The notes below the pieces were generated by a model. It was not told the DNA's origin. It saw nothing but the letters and a program-made list of their open reading frames with translations, and did not search any database. Shown in pieces: positions 1 through 7,712 of a stretch of 38,436 nt of DNA. Source of the stretch: Sulfuricurvum sp. GTDB lineage: Bacteria > Campylobacterota > Campylobacteria > Campylobacterales > Sulfurimonadaceae. The position numbers and the translations under genes were made by a program. The stretch is taken from positions 1 to 38,436 of the forward strand of contig JAGXHZ010000038.1 of NCBI GenBank assembly GCA_024635855.1, read 5' to 3'. Position 1 is the stretch's first letter. Every line of letters starts with the position of its first letter.

Positions 1-704
1 GAAAAGGATTTGGCATTTTGCCACCTATCTATTTTGGAATTATGATTTATCAAGTCAGTATCCAAATCCTGCAATGTGTTATCTAAAGAAGAAACCATAA
101 TCTCACCTGCATTGTCTACTTTGACACTTCCTCCATAAAGTAATGGGGCTGTTGTTTTTAGACGTAACTCAGCATGCACGGCTTCGATTTGTGTATTCGT
201 AGGTGTTAGTCCCGTTCCAATAGCCCAGACCGGCTCGTATGCCAAAATAAGATCAGGATAACTCACATCAATCCCATCAAATTGTGCCTCGATGTAGTTC
301 ATCAATGCTTCATCACCCTGCTCTCTAATACTAAGAGGTTCACCGACACAATAAACGATGACAAATCCTTGCTCAGCAAAAAAACGAAATTTTGCCGCAA
401 TTTGCTCTTGCGTTTCGCCCAAAATATGACGACGCTCAGAATGACCGATAAGAATTGTTTTAATGTCAAATTCTTCCAGTTGCTCCAATGCAATTTCACC
501 AGTGAACGCTCCGTTAGCAACCGGATACGCGTTTTGAACTCCGATCAGAACATTTCTAGGAATATGTTCCAATGCAGTAAAGGGAGGAAAAACAATAACC
601 GTATCGTCGATTTCGTTGGCAGAGACAAACGATTCAACAACCGCCATGTATGCTCTAGTCTCTTGACGCGTTTTATTGGCTTTAAAATTGGCACAAAGTA
701 TCAT
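1..704 (-). CDS. tpiA: Triosephosphate isomerase, 3' end outside window, C-terminus abnormal
   Basis: Interconverts glyceraldehyde-3-phosphate and dihydroxyacetone phosphate in the cytoplasm. Translating the minus strand from ATG at 702-704 gives MILCANFKANK (active-site Asn6/Lys8), LIGHSERR (catalytic His), AYEPVWAIGTG (catalytic Glu) and LLYGGSVK (phosphate-binding loop). The start has an AAGGA ribosome site 8 nt upstream and lies 12 nt after the pgk stop. The order gap-pgk-tpiA matches Campylobacter. From about residue 210 (position 77 and lower) the sequence no longer resembles the family: after EIMVSSLDN the expected VDGxLIGSAS phosphate loop is absent, and the frame stays open to the window edge at residue 234, where H. 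pylori TpiA would already have stopped. A chimeric or misassembled edge, a recombination or a real C-terminal change are all possible. Identity as tpiA is secure; functionality is not. Confidence 0.9.
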   Translation of the reverse strand, partial: MILCANFKANKTRQETRAYMAVVESFVSANEIDDTVIVFPPFTALEHIPRNVLIGVQNAYPVANGAFTGEIALEQLEEFDIKTILIGHSERRHILGETQEQIAAKFRFFAEQGFVIVYCVGEPLSIREQGDEALMNYIEAQFDGIDVSYPDLILAYEPVWAIGTGLTPTNTQIEAVHAELRLKTTAPLLYGGSVKVDNAGEIMVSSLDNTLQDLDTDLINHNSKIDRWQNAKSF

Positions 705-716
705 GACACTATCCTT

Positions 717-1910
717 TTATTTCATTAAAGGTTTTACGCCCGGGAGCACTTTACCCTCTAATAGTTCCAGTGACGCACCGCCGCCTGTCGAGATAAAACT
801 CATCTCTTCATCCACGCCTACACGCTGTACCAGATCCGCTGTATCTCCACCGCCAACGACGGTCGTTGCGTTCATTTCTGCTACGATATGCGCTATGCGA
901 TTCGATCCCTTGGCAAATTTTTCGATCTCGAATACGCCCATAGGACCATTCCACAATACGGTTTCAACATCTTCAAGCACGACACGGTACAACTCTACCG
1001 TAGCATACCCGATATCAAGACCCATCCAGCCATCAGGAATTTCTTGCGCACTTACCATCCGTACATGAGAATCCGCACTGAACTTTTCTGCCGCCAAAAC
1101 GTCAACCGGCAAATAAAACTTAACACCCAAACGTTTTGCTTCAAGCATGATTTTTTCTGCTTCACCGAGCAAATCGTCTTCGACCAGAGAATTCCCGATG
1201 TTGTATCCCAACGCTTTTAAAAAGGTAAATGCCATCCCGCCGCCGATCAAAATTTTATCCACACGCGGCAGAAGGTTAACCAAAGCTTCCAGTTTCCCCG
1301 AAACTTTAGAACCACCTACAATCGCTGCAAAAGGACGAACAGGACGCTCCAGCAACGTATCAAAAAATTCAATTTCTTTGAGAAGTAAAAATCCTGCTGC
1401 TTTGTGCGCATTGTCAAAATGGTCCGTTATTCCTGCAACCGATGCATGAGCACGATGACTGACACCAAATGCATCATTAATATATACCTCAGCCAATGCA
1501 GCCAATTGGGCACTTAATTGCGGATCATTTTTGGTTTCTCCGGCTTCAAATCGAAGATTTTCAAGCAGTAACACTTCTCCGTAAGCAAGCTTGGATGCAC
1601 GTGCTTTTGCATCCTCTCCTATAACGTCGGATGCTAAGGCAATGTCTACTTTCAGCAACTGATGAAGTCTTCGAGCTACGGGTGCGAGAGAATCTTCAGG
1701 ACTAAATACACCCGCTTTTGGACGACCAAAATGAGACGCTAAAATAATCGCGCACTCTTGATCGAGACAATATTTGATCGTTGAAACCGCTGAACGGATA
1801 CGGCGATCATCGGTAATGTTGCCAAAATCATCCATTGGTACGTTAAAATCACAGCGAATAAATACTTTCTTTTGAAAAATGTCACACTCTTTTATACTTA
1901 ACAGTTTCAT
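717..1910 (-). CDS. pgk: Phosphoglycerate kinase
   Basis: Transfers phosphate between 1,3-bisphosphoglycerate and ADP in glycolysis, or the reverse in gluconeogenesis. The 397-residue length is normal for bacteria. Visible signatures are RCDFNVPMD near residue 19 (substrate-binding loop), [27 protein letters not shown] and, near the end, [11 protein letters not shown] and [19 protein letters not shown] (nucleotide binding and hinge). The start codon overlaps the gap stop in an ATGA arrangement (1907-1910), and an AAGGAG ribosome site lies inside the end of gap, which points to translational coupling. In an autotroph using the reductive TCA cycle this trio would mainly serve gluconeogenesis; that last point is inference. 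Confidence 0.97.
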   Translation of the reverse strand: MKLLSIKECDIFQKKVFIRCDFNVPMDDFGNITDDRRIRSAVSTIKYCLDQECAIILASHFGRPKAGVFSPEDSLAPVARRLHQLLKVDIALASDVIGEDAKARASKLAYGEVLLLENLRFEAGETKNDPQLSAQLAALAEVYINDAFGVSHRAHASVAGITDHFDNAHKAAGFLLLKEIEFFDTLLERPVRPFAAIVGGSKVSGKLEALVNLLPRVDKILIGGGMAFTFLKALGYNIGNSLVEDDLLGEAEKIMLEAKRLGVKFYLPVDVLAAEKFSADSHVRMVSAQEIPDGWMGLDIGYATVELYRVVLEDVETVLWNGPMGVFEIEKFAKGSNRIAHIVAEMNATTVVGGGDTADLVQRVGVDEEMSFISTGGGASLELLEGKVLPGVKPLMK

Positions 1911-2920
1911 TTTACTCCTTTGGTGTTGGTAATATACAATGCCATATCAATCAATCGATTCGAATATCCCCATTCGTTATCGTACCATGCCATAACCTTG
2001 ATCAAATTTCCGTCGATGACTTGAATTAAATCATCCGCAACAGTGGCACTAAAAGATGATCCGACAAAATCTTGCGACACACGATACCGCTCATCGATTT
2101 CTAAAATCCCGTGCATTTGACCGTTTGCGTAGGATTTGAAAAGAGCACTGATCTCTTCTTTCGTCGTTTTTTGAGAAACAACCACATTCAAATCTACCAT
2201 CGATACATCCGGAGTGGGAACACGGACACTTTGACCGTGCAGTTTACCTTCTAAATTTGGGAGAACCAAACTAATCGCTTTTGCCGCACCCGTCGTTGTG
2301 GGAACCATATTGACCCCTGCTGCGCGAGAACGGCGTTTGTCTTGCGCGTGTGCCGTATCGATGATCGCTTGTCCGTTTGTATACGCATGAATCGTCGTCA
2401 TCAATCCTTTTTCAATGCCCAGCTCTTCGTCTAAAATCCGAGCAATCGGTCCTAAACAGTTCGTTGTACACGAAGCATTGGAAATTATATCCTCACCTTC
2501 GTACAAATGTTCGTTTACACCCAATACAAACGTAGGGATTTGTGAATCTTGTGTCGGGGCTGAGAGAATCACTTTTTTGACCCCTTTGCCCAAATGATGA
2601 CGCGTTGCTTCACCCGTCAAAAATAATCCGCTGCACTCCAAAACCACATCAGCACCGCACGCTCCAAAATCAAGATTTTCCGGATTCTTTTCACAAAATA
2701 CATGAACCTTATCTGAACCGATTTTAAGATACTGTGCATCAATTACAGAAACTGCATTAAATTGCCCGTGTACGGAATCATTTTGCAAAAGATAACTCAT
2801 CATTTCTATGGATGCCATGTCATTAATGGCAACCAATTCCACATCCTCACGTCCGGCAATAAGGCGAGTTACACAGCGTCCTATTCGACCGAATCCATTG
2901 ATAGCGATTTTTAACGCCAT
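1907..2920 (-). CDS. gap: Glyceraldehyde-3-phosphate dehydrogenase, type I
   Basis: Oxidises and phosphorylates glyceraldehyde-3-phosphate to 1,3-bisphosphoglycerate with NAD(P). The start is placed at ATG 2918-2920, giving [15 protein letters not shown] and 337 residues. A longer reading frame to 3061 exists, but it would cross the divergent promoter and nadD, and the family begins exactly at this Met. An AAGGG site lies upstream. The Rossmann motif NGFGRIGR is at 8-15, with Asp34 in VAIND favouring NAD. The catalytic Cys is in SNASCTTNC, followed by the GAPDH motifs TTGAAKAI and [11 protein letters not shown]. First gene of the gap-pgk-tpiA operon, divergent from nadD with only 77 bp between starts. 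Confidence 0.97.
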   Translation of the reverse strand: MALKIAINGFGRIGRCVTRLIAGREDVELVAINDMASIEMMSYLLQNDSVHGQFNAVSVIDAQYLKIGSDKVHVFCEKNPENLDFGACGADVVLECSGLFLTGEATRHHLGKGVKKVILSAPTQDSQIPTFVLGVNEHLYEGEDIISNASCTTNCLGPIARILDEELGIEKGLMTTIHAYTNGQAIIDTAHAQDKRRSRAAGVNMVPTTTGAAKAISLVLPNLEGKLHGQSVRVPTPDVSMVDLNVVVSQKTTKEEISALFKSYANGQMHGILEIDERYRVSQDFVGSSFSATVADDLIQVIDGNLIKVMAWYDNEWGYSNRLIDMALYITNTKGVK

Positions 2921-2938
2921 AAAACTATTTCCCTTGTT

Positions 2939-2944
2939 ATCATA
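2939..2944 (-). promoter_or_regulatory. Candidate -10 box of the gap-pgk-tpiA operon
   Basis: On the minus strand TATGAT lies about 19 nt before the gap start codon, in the gap/nadD divergent region. No clear -35 is visible, as is usual for epsilonproteobacterial sigma-70 promoters. The short leader it implies still includes the AAGGG ribosome site. Weak positional evidence only. Confidence 0.35.
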
Positions 2945-2970
2945 ATAAGAGGATTTTACCAACAATCGGT

Positions 2971-2976
2971 TATAAT
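2971..2976 (+). promoter_or_regulatory. -10 box of nadD-rsfS
   Basis: A perfect TATAAT followed by TTCG. The same TATAATTTCGTT string occurs before the tRNA gene at 3890, so it looks like the local consensus. It sits 22 nt before the nadD ATG, giving a leader of roughly 15 nt that holds an AGAAG ribosome site. Confidence 0.6.
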
Positions 2977-2997
2977 TTCGTTTAAAAGAAGTTATAG

Positions 2998-3543
2998 ATG
3001 AACATTGCTCTGTATGGCGGTAGTTTCGATCCACCTCATATCGGGCATGTACGTGTAGCACTTAAAGCACTTGAAATACTGGAGATTGATAAGCTTATTA
3101 TCGTTCCGGCATTTAAAAACCCGTTTAAGCCCTCCGTGAGTGCCGATGGTATACAGCGGTTACGCTGGTTACAAAAGATATTTGTATCAACTCCAAAAAT
3201 TGAGATAAGCTCATTTGAGATTGACCAACACAGAAGCGTTTATACGGTTGAAACCGTACGTCATTACGCGAAAACATGTGACAAGCTCTATGTAATCATC
3301 GGAGCCGATAATTTAGCAACGCTCCAAGAGTGGCGCGATATTGACACACTGCGCACGATGGTGACGTTTGTCGTAGCCTCTCGAGACGGAATACCCATTC
3401 CCAACGAAATGATCACCCTCCCTGTAAATGAGGGGGTTAGTTCAACCGATTTTCGCCACTCGTTTGGTTCTCTTGGACTGGATGAGGAAATCGAAAATGA
3501 CATTACAACATACTATAAGGAACATTATGAACCCACGAATTGA
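2998..3543 (+). CDS. nadD: Nicotinate-nucleotide adenylyltransferase
   Basis: Adenylylates nicotinate mononucleotide to deamido-NAD in NAD synthesis. The 181-residue protein begins MNIALYGGSFDPPHIGHV, containing the nucleotidyltransferase GGSFDPxHxGH motif. It has VIIGADNL and LQEWRD in the middle and SSTDFRHSF near the C-terminus, equivalent to the ISSTxxR nucleotide-binding motif. It is divergent from gap and overlaps the rsfS start by 17 nt. The gap/nadD/rsfS arrangement is the same as in Campylobacter. Confidence 0.95.
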   Translation: MNIALYGGSFDPPHIGHVRVALKALEILEIDKLIIVPAFKNPFKPSVSADGIQRLRWLQKIFVSTPKIEISSFEIDQHRSVYTVETVRHYAKTCDKLYVIIGADNLATLQEWRDIDTLRTMVTFVVASRDGIPIPNEMITLPVNEGVSSTDFRHSFGSLGLDEEIENDITTYYKEHYEPTN

Positions 3544-3856
3544 AAAAATCAGTTCTATTCTCGATATGAACAAAGCAGAAAACATCGAAGTATTTGAACT
3601 CATCGGCAGTGACTATTTCGCTGACTATGTTGTCCTTGCATCATCATTAGGGGAGCGTCATACCATCGCGTTACTCGATCACCTCAAAAGAGGACTTAAA
3701 CCTGAAGAACAGTTTTTGTACGTTGACGAAAGCGGCGATTGGGTTGCTATTGATTTGGGTGATATTCTTATCCATATTTTAACTCCACAATACCGTCTTA
3801 AATACGATTTGGAAAGCTTCTTAAAAGACGTTGCCGCACGAAAGAATAAAGACTAA
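3527..3856 (+). CDS. rsfS: Ribosomal silencing factor RsfS
   Basis: A 109-residue member of the RsfS/Iojap (DUF143) family, which binds ribosomal protein L14 and blocks subunit joining when nutrients are scarce. Family hallmarks are visible: DYFADYVVLASSLGERH (the DxxVxAxxxSxxH core) and the C-terminal DWVAIDLGDILIHIL. The start is placed at ATG 3527-3529 because an AAGGA ribosome site lies 6 nt upstream and the family begins there; an in-frame Met at 3428 lies inside nadD. It overlaps the nadD 3' end, so the two are probably coupled. Confidence 0.92.
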   Translation: MNPRIEKISSILDMNKAENIEVFELIGSDYFADYVVLASSLGERHTIALLDHLKRGLKPEEQFLYVDESGDWVAIDLGDILIHILTPQYRLKYDLESFLKDVAARKNKD

Positions 3857-3889
3857 AGAGCGTTTAAATAGCCTTTAAGCTTTATGGGC

Positions 3890-3895
3890 TATAAT
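3890..3895 (+). promoter_or_regulatory. -10 box of the tRNA-Arg(GCG) gene
   Basis: A perfect TATAAT followed by TTCGTT, with its last base 19 nt before the mature tRNA 5' end. It lies 33 nt after the rsfS stop, so the tRNA has its own promoter. Confidence 0.6.
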
Positions 3896-3914
3896 TTCGT
3901 TCTCTTTAAAAGAT

Positions 3915-3991
3915 GCGTCCGTAGCTCAGCTGGATAGAGCACCGGTTTGCGGTACCGGCGGTCAGGGATTCGAATTCCTTCGGGCGCACCA
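3915..3991 (+). tRNA. tRNA-Arg (anticodon GCG), CCA encoded
   Basis: A 77-nt cloverleaf can be folded by eye. The acceptor GCGTCCG pairs with CGGGCGC, with discriminator A and encoded CCA. The D stem is GCTC/GAGC, the anticodon stem CCGGT/ACCGG around loop TTGCGGT (anticodon GCG), and the T stem AGGGA/TCCTT around TTCGAAT. Anticodon GCG reads CGC and CGU. Most bacteria instead use ACG (inosine-modified) for this box. Confidence 0.93.
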
Positions 3992-4049
3992 TTTTATAGA
4001 TTCCCCTCAAAACTTACTTTCAATTCAACAAATCACATTCAATAAAATA

Positions 4050-4565
4050 CTATCTCAGTTGATTTATCTTTAGTACAAATTCTACTTCTGCTTTTGACAA
4101 TCGCAGCTCTTTTGCAATCATATCTACTTCTAACCCTTGGTTATAACGGCTAATCACTTTTTCATCATCCAAACCGCTTATGGATGTTGGGAGTGATAAG
4201 TTACGAATCCGCTCTTCCAAATAGCGTAAGCGGTTTTCTGTTTTCTCTTTGTAGGCTCCAAATGCCCCCTCGATGTGTCCTAATGACTCCATAATCGGTA
4301 CGGAGAGCTCATTCATATCATGACCACGCTGCTCGTATGCTCTCTGGGATGTTTCGGGAGCACTTTCTTGTAGGGATGCGAGAATCTCCATCTCCGCAGT
4401 GAGGCGTTTATCTATTTTGTATACTTCTCGGTGCAACTCTTCGACGGCGTGTACAATGGCACGAAGACGGCTGCTGGTCTCATTTTCTTTGGTCACCGAA
4501 TAATAAATAAGCCCAAGAACCAATGCAGCCAGAGCAATTAGAACTAATTCGATCCCCAATGTCAT
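4050..4565 (-). CDS. Membrane-anchored coiled-coil protein with C-terminal helix-turn-helix-like segment
   Basis: A 171-residue protein of unknown function. Residues 4-23 form one hydrophobic segment, probably a membrane anchor. Residues about 28-65 and 95-125 are charged and heptad-like, compatible with coiled coils. The C-terminal DEKVISRYNQGLEVDMIAKE and following LRLSKAEVEFVLKI resemble the HTH-like end of DUF2802/DUF6115-type proteins, often found near motility or PilZ genes. Its start overlaps the stop of the upstream PilZ-like gene in an ATGA arrangement (4562-4565), so it is the last gene of the mqnP operon. The family assignment is from memory of sequence style and is tentative. Confidence 0.75.
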   Translation of the reverse strand: MTLGIELVLIALAALVLGLIYYSVTKENETSSRLRAIVHAVEELHREVYKIDKRLTAEMEILASLQESAPETSQRAYEQRGHDMNELSVPIMESLGHIEGAFGAYKEKTENRLRYLEERIRNLSLPTSISGLDDEKVISRYNQGLEVDMIAKELRLSKAEVEFVLKINQLR

Positions 4566-5083
4566 TCAAGTCCTTTTAAATGGCGGATCATACTTCGTTC
4601 ACGTGCCGTCATGTAAATCGCCCATTCATTGCTGTCTTTGACGTGCATTCGGGTGATTTTAGCTAACGTCGGCGAGAGTGCTTCAAAATACATCGGAGTT
4701 TCCCTGTGTAGTAAATTCGGTAATTCAACCCGTCCATAATAGAACTTTGAGGTTTCTAAAATGGGTTGAGAGAGTTCAAAATGCTCCAAACCAATTTTTT
4801 CAATAGCTGTATTTATTTTAAGTGCAATACGATTGGATGTCTTGCCCAAAATAAGATTTTCCAGACGATCCATTTTTCGAAATAACTCAACAATTAAATT
4901 TAATACCAGAGGATCACTTTCACTGGTATCCCCTTTGACTTTCGCACTTCTGAGCCATTGCCCTATTGCATCATCATTGTGCTCATCATTACGATTAAAC
5001 TCTTTTTCAAACGTATCTTCGTTTCCTTCTAGGAGATCGTAGGTTATCTCTAAAGAGGCTTCTACTAATCGTACATTGCTCAT
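4562..5083 (-). CDS. PilZ-like domain protein (putative)
   Basis: A 173-residue soluble protein. The N-terminal half is acidic and helical. The C-terminal half has the strand pattern of an atypical PilZ domain: RIALKINTAIEKIGLEHFEL resembles the 'DxSxxGxxF' strand region, GRVELPNL the 'LxLP' strand, and WAIYMTARERSMIRHLKG the usual C-terminal helix. The canonical RxxxR and (D/N)xSxxG c-di-GMP-binding residues are not evident, so it may not bind the nucleotide. It overlaps mqnP by 4 nt upstream (5080-5083) and the next gene by 4 nt downstream. The gene is certain from the coupling and length; the domain call is moderate. Confidence 0.7.
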   Translation of the reverse strand: MSNVRLVEASLEITYDLLEGNEDTFEKEFNRNDEHNDDAIGQWLRSAKVKGDTSESDPLVLNLIVELFRKMDRLENLILGKTSNRIALKINTAIEKIGLEHFELSQPILETSKFYYGRVELPNLLHRETPMYFEALSPTLAKITRMHVKDSNEWAIYMTARERSMIRHLKGLE

Positions 5084-5940
5084 CGTATCACCTTATCTAA
5101 AATTACACATCCAAAAAATACAAACCCTAAATACCCGTTAATCGTAAAAAAGGCTCGGTCAATTTTGGTAAAATCTTTACGAACCAAATAATGTTCATAT
5201 CCTAACATAAGAATCGACAAAAAGATGCCCAATTGGGCAACACTTCCCAAATTGGCAGCTGCCACAAATAATCCCCAGAAAATAATGGTTAAAAAATGAA
5301 ATACCAGCGAGAGATTGAGTGTTACACTGCTCCCATAACGGGAAGGAATCGAATGAAGATTGTTGCTAATATCAAATTCCATATCCTGCAATGAGTACAA
5401 TAAATCAAATCCTGCTACCCAAAACATCACTCCAAGACTGAGATAAATCGACCATAATGGTACGGATGCACTCACGGCAATGGCTCCTGCCATCGGTGCA
5501 AGTCCCAAGGAGATTCCCAACACGATATGTGCCATGGAGCTAAAACGTTTAAAATAGGAGTAGCTCAACAAAATTATAAGAACCGGAACGCTGACCATAA
5601 ATGCCAAATCATTCACCATATACGTAACCCCGATAAATATCAGTGCGTTAATGAGGGTAAAAATAGCGATAGAGCTACCCCTTAGTCTCCCATCAACGCT
5701 GGGGCGGTTGGCAGTGCGAGGGTTGTGCATATCATACGCTCTGTCTACGTAACGGTTAAATCCCATGGCAGTATTACGAGCACTGATTGCCGCTAATGCC
5801 CCTAAAATAAGAAGTTTAAATCCAAACCATCCATCCGCAGATACTACCATTGCAATAAAAATAAAAGGGAGAGAAAAAACGGAGTGCTGAAACATCACCA
5901 GTTCATTAAAATCTCGTAAACGTTTGGCGATTCTCTTCAC
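5080..5940 (-). CDS. mqnP: UbiA-family prenyltransferase of menaquinone (futalosine) pathway
   Basis: An integral membrane enzyme that attaches the polyprenyl tail to the menaquinone ring precursor. The 286-residue protein has eight or nine hydrophobic segments and both UbiA aspartate motifs: NRYVDRAYDMHNPRTANRP (first NxxxDxxxD, about residues 62-80) and YSLQDMEFDISNNLHSIPSR (second, about 181-200). Campylobacterota make menaquinone by the futalosine route, where this homologue is called MqnP and is often annotated ubiA. The start codon is GTG (5938-5940) with AAGGG upstream. Divergent from miaA and first gene of a three-gene operon with 4-nt overlaps. Confidence 0.88.
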   Translation of the reverse strand: MKRIAKRLRDFNELVMFQHSVFSLPFIFIAMVVSADGWFGFKLLILGALAAISARNTAMGFNRYVDRAYDMHNPRTANRPSVDGRLRGSSIAIFTLINALIFIGVTYMVNDLAFMVSVPVLIILLSYSYFKRFSSMAHIVLGISLGLAPMAGAIAVSASVPLWSIYLSLGVMFWVAGFDLLYSLQDMEFDISNNLHSIPSRYGSSVTLNLSLVFHFLTIIFWGLFVAAANLGSVAQLGIFLSILMLGYEHYLVRKDFTKIDRAFFTINGYLGFVFFGCVILDKVIR

Positions 5941-5964
5941 TCGTGCCCTTTGTGTGTTTTATTT

Positions 5965-5970
5965 ATTTTA
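5965..5970 (-). promoter_or_regulatory. Candidate -10 box of the mqnP operon
   Basis: On the minus strand GATAAAAT places TAAAAT 24 nt before the GTG start. The leader would be about 18 nt and contains AAGGG. Weak evidence; the divergent miaA -10 lies only 20 nt away. Confidence 0.35.
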
Positions 5971-5989
5971 TCGTAATTTCACTTTGAGA

Positions 5990-5995
5990 TATAAT
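5990..5995 (+). promoter_or_regulatory. -10 box of miaA overlapping an upstream ATG
   Basis: A perfect TATAAT whose last two bases are the first two of an ATG at 5994-5996. Initiation about 7 nt downstream would fall at 6002-6003, at the second in-frame ATG (6003-6005). This makes a leaderless miaA mRNA likely and argues against translation from 5994. Confidence 0.55.
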
Positions 5996-6002
5996 GTCAC
6001 TC

Positions 6003-6896
6003 ATGAAACAACTCGCACTCATCGGCTCTACTGCCTCAGGAAAAAGTGCTCTTGCTCTACAGCTTGCACAGGAGCATAACGCTCTCATCCTCTCTATTGA
6101 CTCCTTGAGTATCTACAAAGAAATTGACATAGCTTCCGCAAAACCCTCTCATGATGAGCTTGCAAGTGTTGAGCATTTTGGGATTAATTGTCTTGCTCCC
6201 AATGAAACCGCAACGGTTTTTACCTTTATAGACGAATATCACCGTGCGTATGAAGCTGCAACGTTGCAAGGAAAAAACCTTATACTTGTCGGAGGAAGCA
6301 GCTTTTATCTCAAAAGTATGATTGATGGATTGTCGTACGTCCCTGAAATTACCGATGAAACCAAATGCGTTGCTGCTGAAATGTTGCGTGATCTTGAGAT
6401 GGCACACCGTTTTTTATCCCAAGTTGATCCGATTACCATGATCAAGATTACCCCTAATGATTCGTATCGGATAGAAAAAATGCTCCATCTCTATCTCCAA
6501 ACCTCAACACCGCCTTCGCAATGGTTTGCGGCACATCCGCCCAAGAGCATTATCGCTCATTGCCCTATTCTTAACATCGAGATTGAGCGTCCGCTTTTAC
6601 GAGAACGCATAGCAATACGGACACAAAAAATGGTGCAATCAGGATTAATTGATGAAGTAGCCCAACTTGAACGGCTTTATGGAAGAGCGCCTAACAGTAT
6701 GAAAGCAATCGGAATACTCGAAACATTAGAATTTTTGGATGGGAAAATAGATAAAAAAATGCTTATTGAAGATATCTCAACCCACACCGCACAGCTGGCC
6801 AAACGTCAACAAACTTTTAATAGTAATCAATTTGAACTTCAGACGCAGGGGAGCGTGGAAGAGTTGAGAAAAGTAGCGGATCGAATTTTTGAATAA
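6003..6896 (+). CDS. miaA: tRNA dimethylallyltransferase
   Basis: Transfers dimethylallyl to N6 of A37 in tRNAs that read UNN codons. Motifs in order: LIGSTASGKSA (P-loop), SIDSLSIYKEIDIASAKP (DSxxxYxxxDIxTAKP), LVGGSSFYLKSMIDGL (GGTxxYxxxL-like), and near the end AKRQQTFNSNQF (QxTFxR region). 297 residues from ATG 6003. An alternative ATG at 5994 adds only MSL and is overlapped by the promoter -10 box. No ribosome site is visible before either start, which fits a leaderless mRNA. The gene converges with the DUF3037 gene, whose stop is 21 nt away, marking the left boundary of the accessory module. Confidence 0.93.
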   Translation: MKQLALIGSTASGKSALALQLAQEHNALILSIDSLSIYKEIDIASAKPSHDELASVEHFGINCLAPNETATVFTFIDEYHRAYEAATLQGKNLILVGGSSFYLKSMIDGLSYVPEITDETKCVAAEMLRDLEMAHRFLSQVDPITMIKITPNDSYRIEKMLHLYLQTSTPPSQWFAAHPPKSIIAHCPILNIEIERPLLRERIAIRTQKMVQSGLIDEVAQLERLYGRAPNSMKAIGILETLEFLDGKIDKKMLIEDISTHTAQLAKRQQTFNSNQFELQTQGSVEELRKVADRIFE

Positions 6897-6917
6897 CTAT
6901 CACACTATAAAAAAAGC

Positions 6918-7697
6918 CTATACAATAGATTTTAAATAGTCATCAATACGATCATTCGTATATTCATAAACCTTGATCGATAATTTATCTAGTTTAGATC
7001 GGCTTTCTTGACCACTTGCACTGAGAACATGACGAGTATTCAAAAAATCATAACTTTCATTTGCACCAATATGGGACGGCACATTTATGAATGCACGAGC
7101 GACATCATTGGAATTTTCGATACTTCCGAGCAATGAATGATGTATTTGCTCAGTTTTTTTATTTACAAAATCGAGATTAAACCCTTTTATTTTTGAACGC
7201 TTCACTGCAATCTGTTTTTTATAATCACTTAGAATAATCTCTTCTGTTTGCTTGATTATTCGCTCAATTGGAGATTCTTTTACTTCGGTTTCAAATTTAT
7301 ACCCTACATAATCGTGAAAAAGTTTTGCACAAAGCTCATCAGTAGTCTCATTCCCAGCATATACCAACTGGAAGCTAGTATCAAGAATATTTTTGTAACG
7401 ATTTGAGATATTATCAATCACATCGTTCAACCCAATTTTATTTTGCAAATACTCATCAAGTGATTCCAGCGAGTTCTTTAATACTTTTGATTCCACTAAT
7501 GAAGGACAATGAAGTTTTACTATTTCATCCTGTTGAATTAATCGATACGAAACGTCACCTTGATCATAAAGTAAAATCCCGACATTTAAAAATTCATATG
7601 TCTGAATTTTTGGAAAATATCGGACAATATGGAAACGACGATTTCGTTTTTGCAATTGTTCTGGATTAAAATTGTGTTTTTTGAAAAAATCTTCCAT
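6918..7697 (-). CDS. DUF3037-type protein, partner of HipA-like kinase
   Basis: A 259-residue soluble protein of unknown function. The N-terminal RRFHIVRYFPKIQTYEFLNV followed by GILLYDQGD matches the style of the DUF3037 family (pattern YxxxxYxPxxxxxExxNVGxxL). Members are often encoded next to HipA-like kinases, as here. The middle is charged and helical; no catalytic motif is recognised. An AAGGAG ribosome site lies between the HipA-like stop and this ATG (15 nt), so the two are cotranscribed. Last gene of the hsd operon. It could be a regulator, substrate or antitoxin of the kinase; nothing in the sequence decides this. Confidence 0.8.
   Translation of the reverse strand: MEDFFKKHNFNPEQLQKRNRRFHIVRYFPKIQTYEFLNVGILLYDQGDVSYRLIQQDEIVKLHCPSLVESKVLKNSLESLDEYLQNKIGLNDVIDNISNRYKNILDTSFQLVYAGNETTDELCAKLFHDYVGYKFETEVKESPIERIIKQTEEIILSDYKKQIAVKRSKIKGFNLDFVNKKTEQIHHSLLGSIENSNDVARAFINVPSHIGANESYDFLNTRHVLSASGQESRSKLDKLSIKVYEYTNDRIDDYLKSIV
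6921..6931 (+). repeat. Left copy of 11-bp inverted repeat at the edge of the hsd module
   Basis: TACAATAGATT on the plus strand, inside the last codons of the DUF3037 gene. The same 11 bases occur on the minus strand at 14334-14344, just upstream of hsdR. The two copies bracket the accessory module. Chance cannot be excluded in A/T-rich DNA. Confidence 0.4.
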
Positions 7698-7712
7698 AAT
7701 ATTCTCCTTTTT

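Noticed and set aside
282..728. 148-codon open frame on the plus strand over tpiA
   Set aside because: Antisense to a well-recognised tpiA frame; the translation has no family resemblance and no ribosome site.
2921..3061. N-terminal extension of gap to an upstream Met at 3061
   Set aside because: It would cover the divergent promoter and the nadD start; the GAPDH family starts at [11 protein letters not shown].
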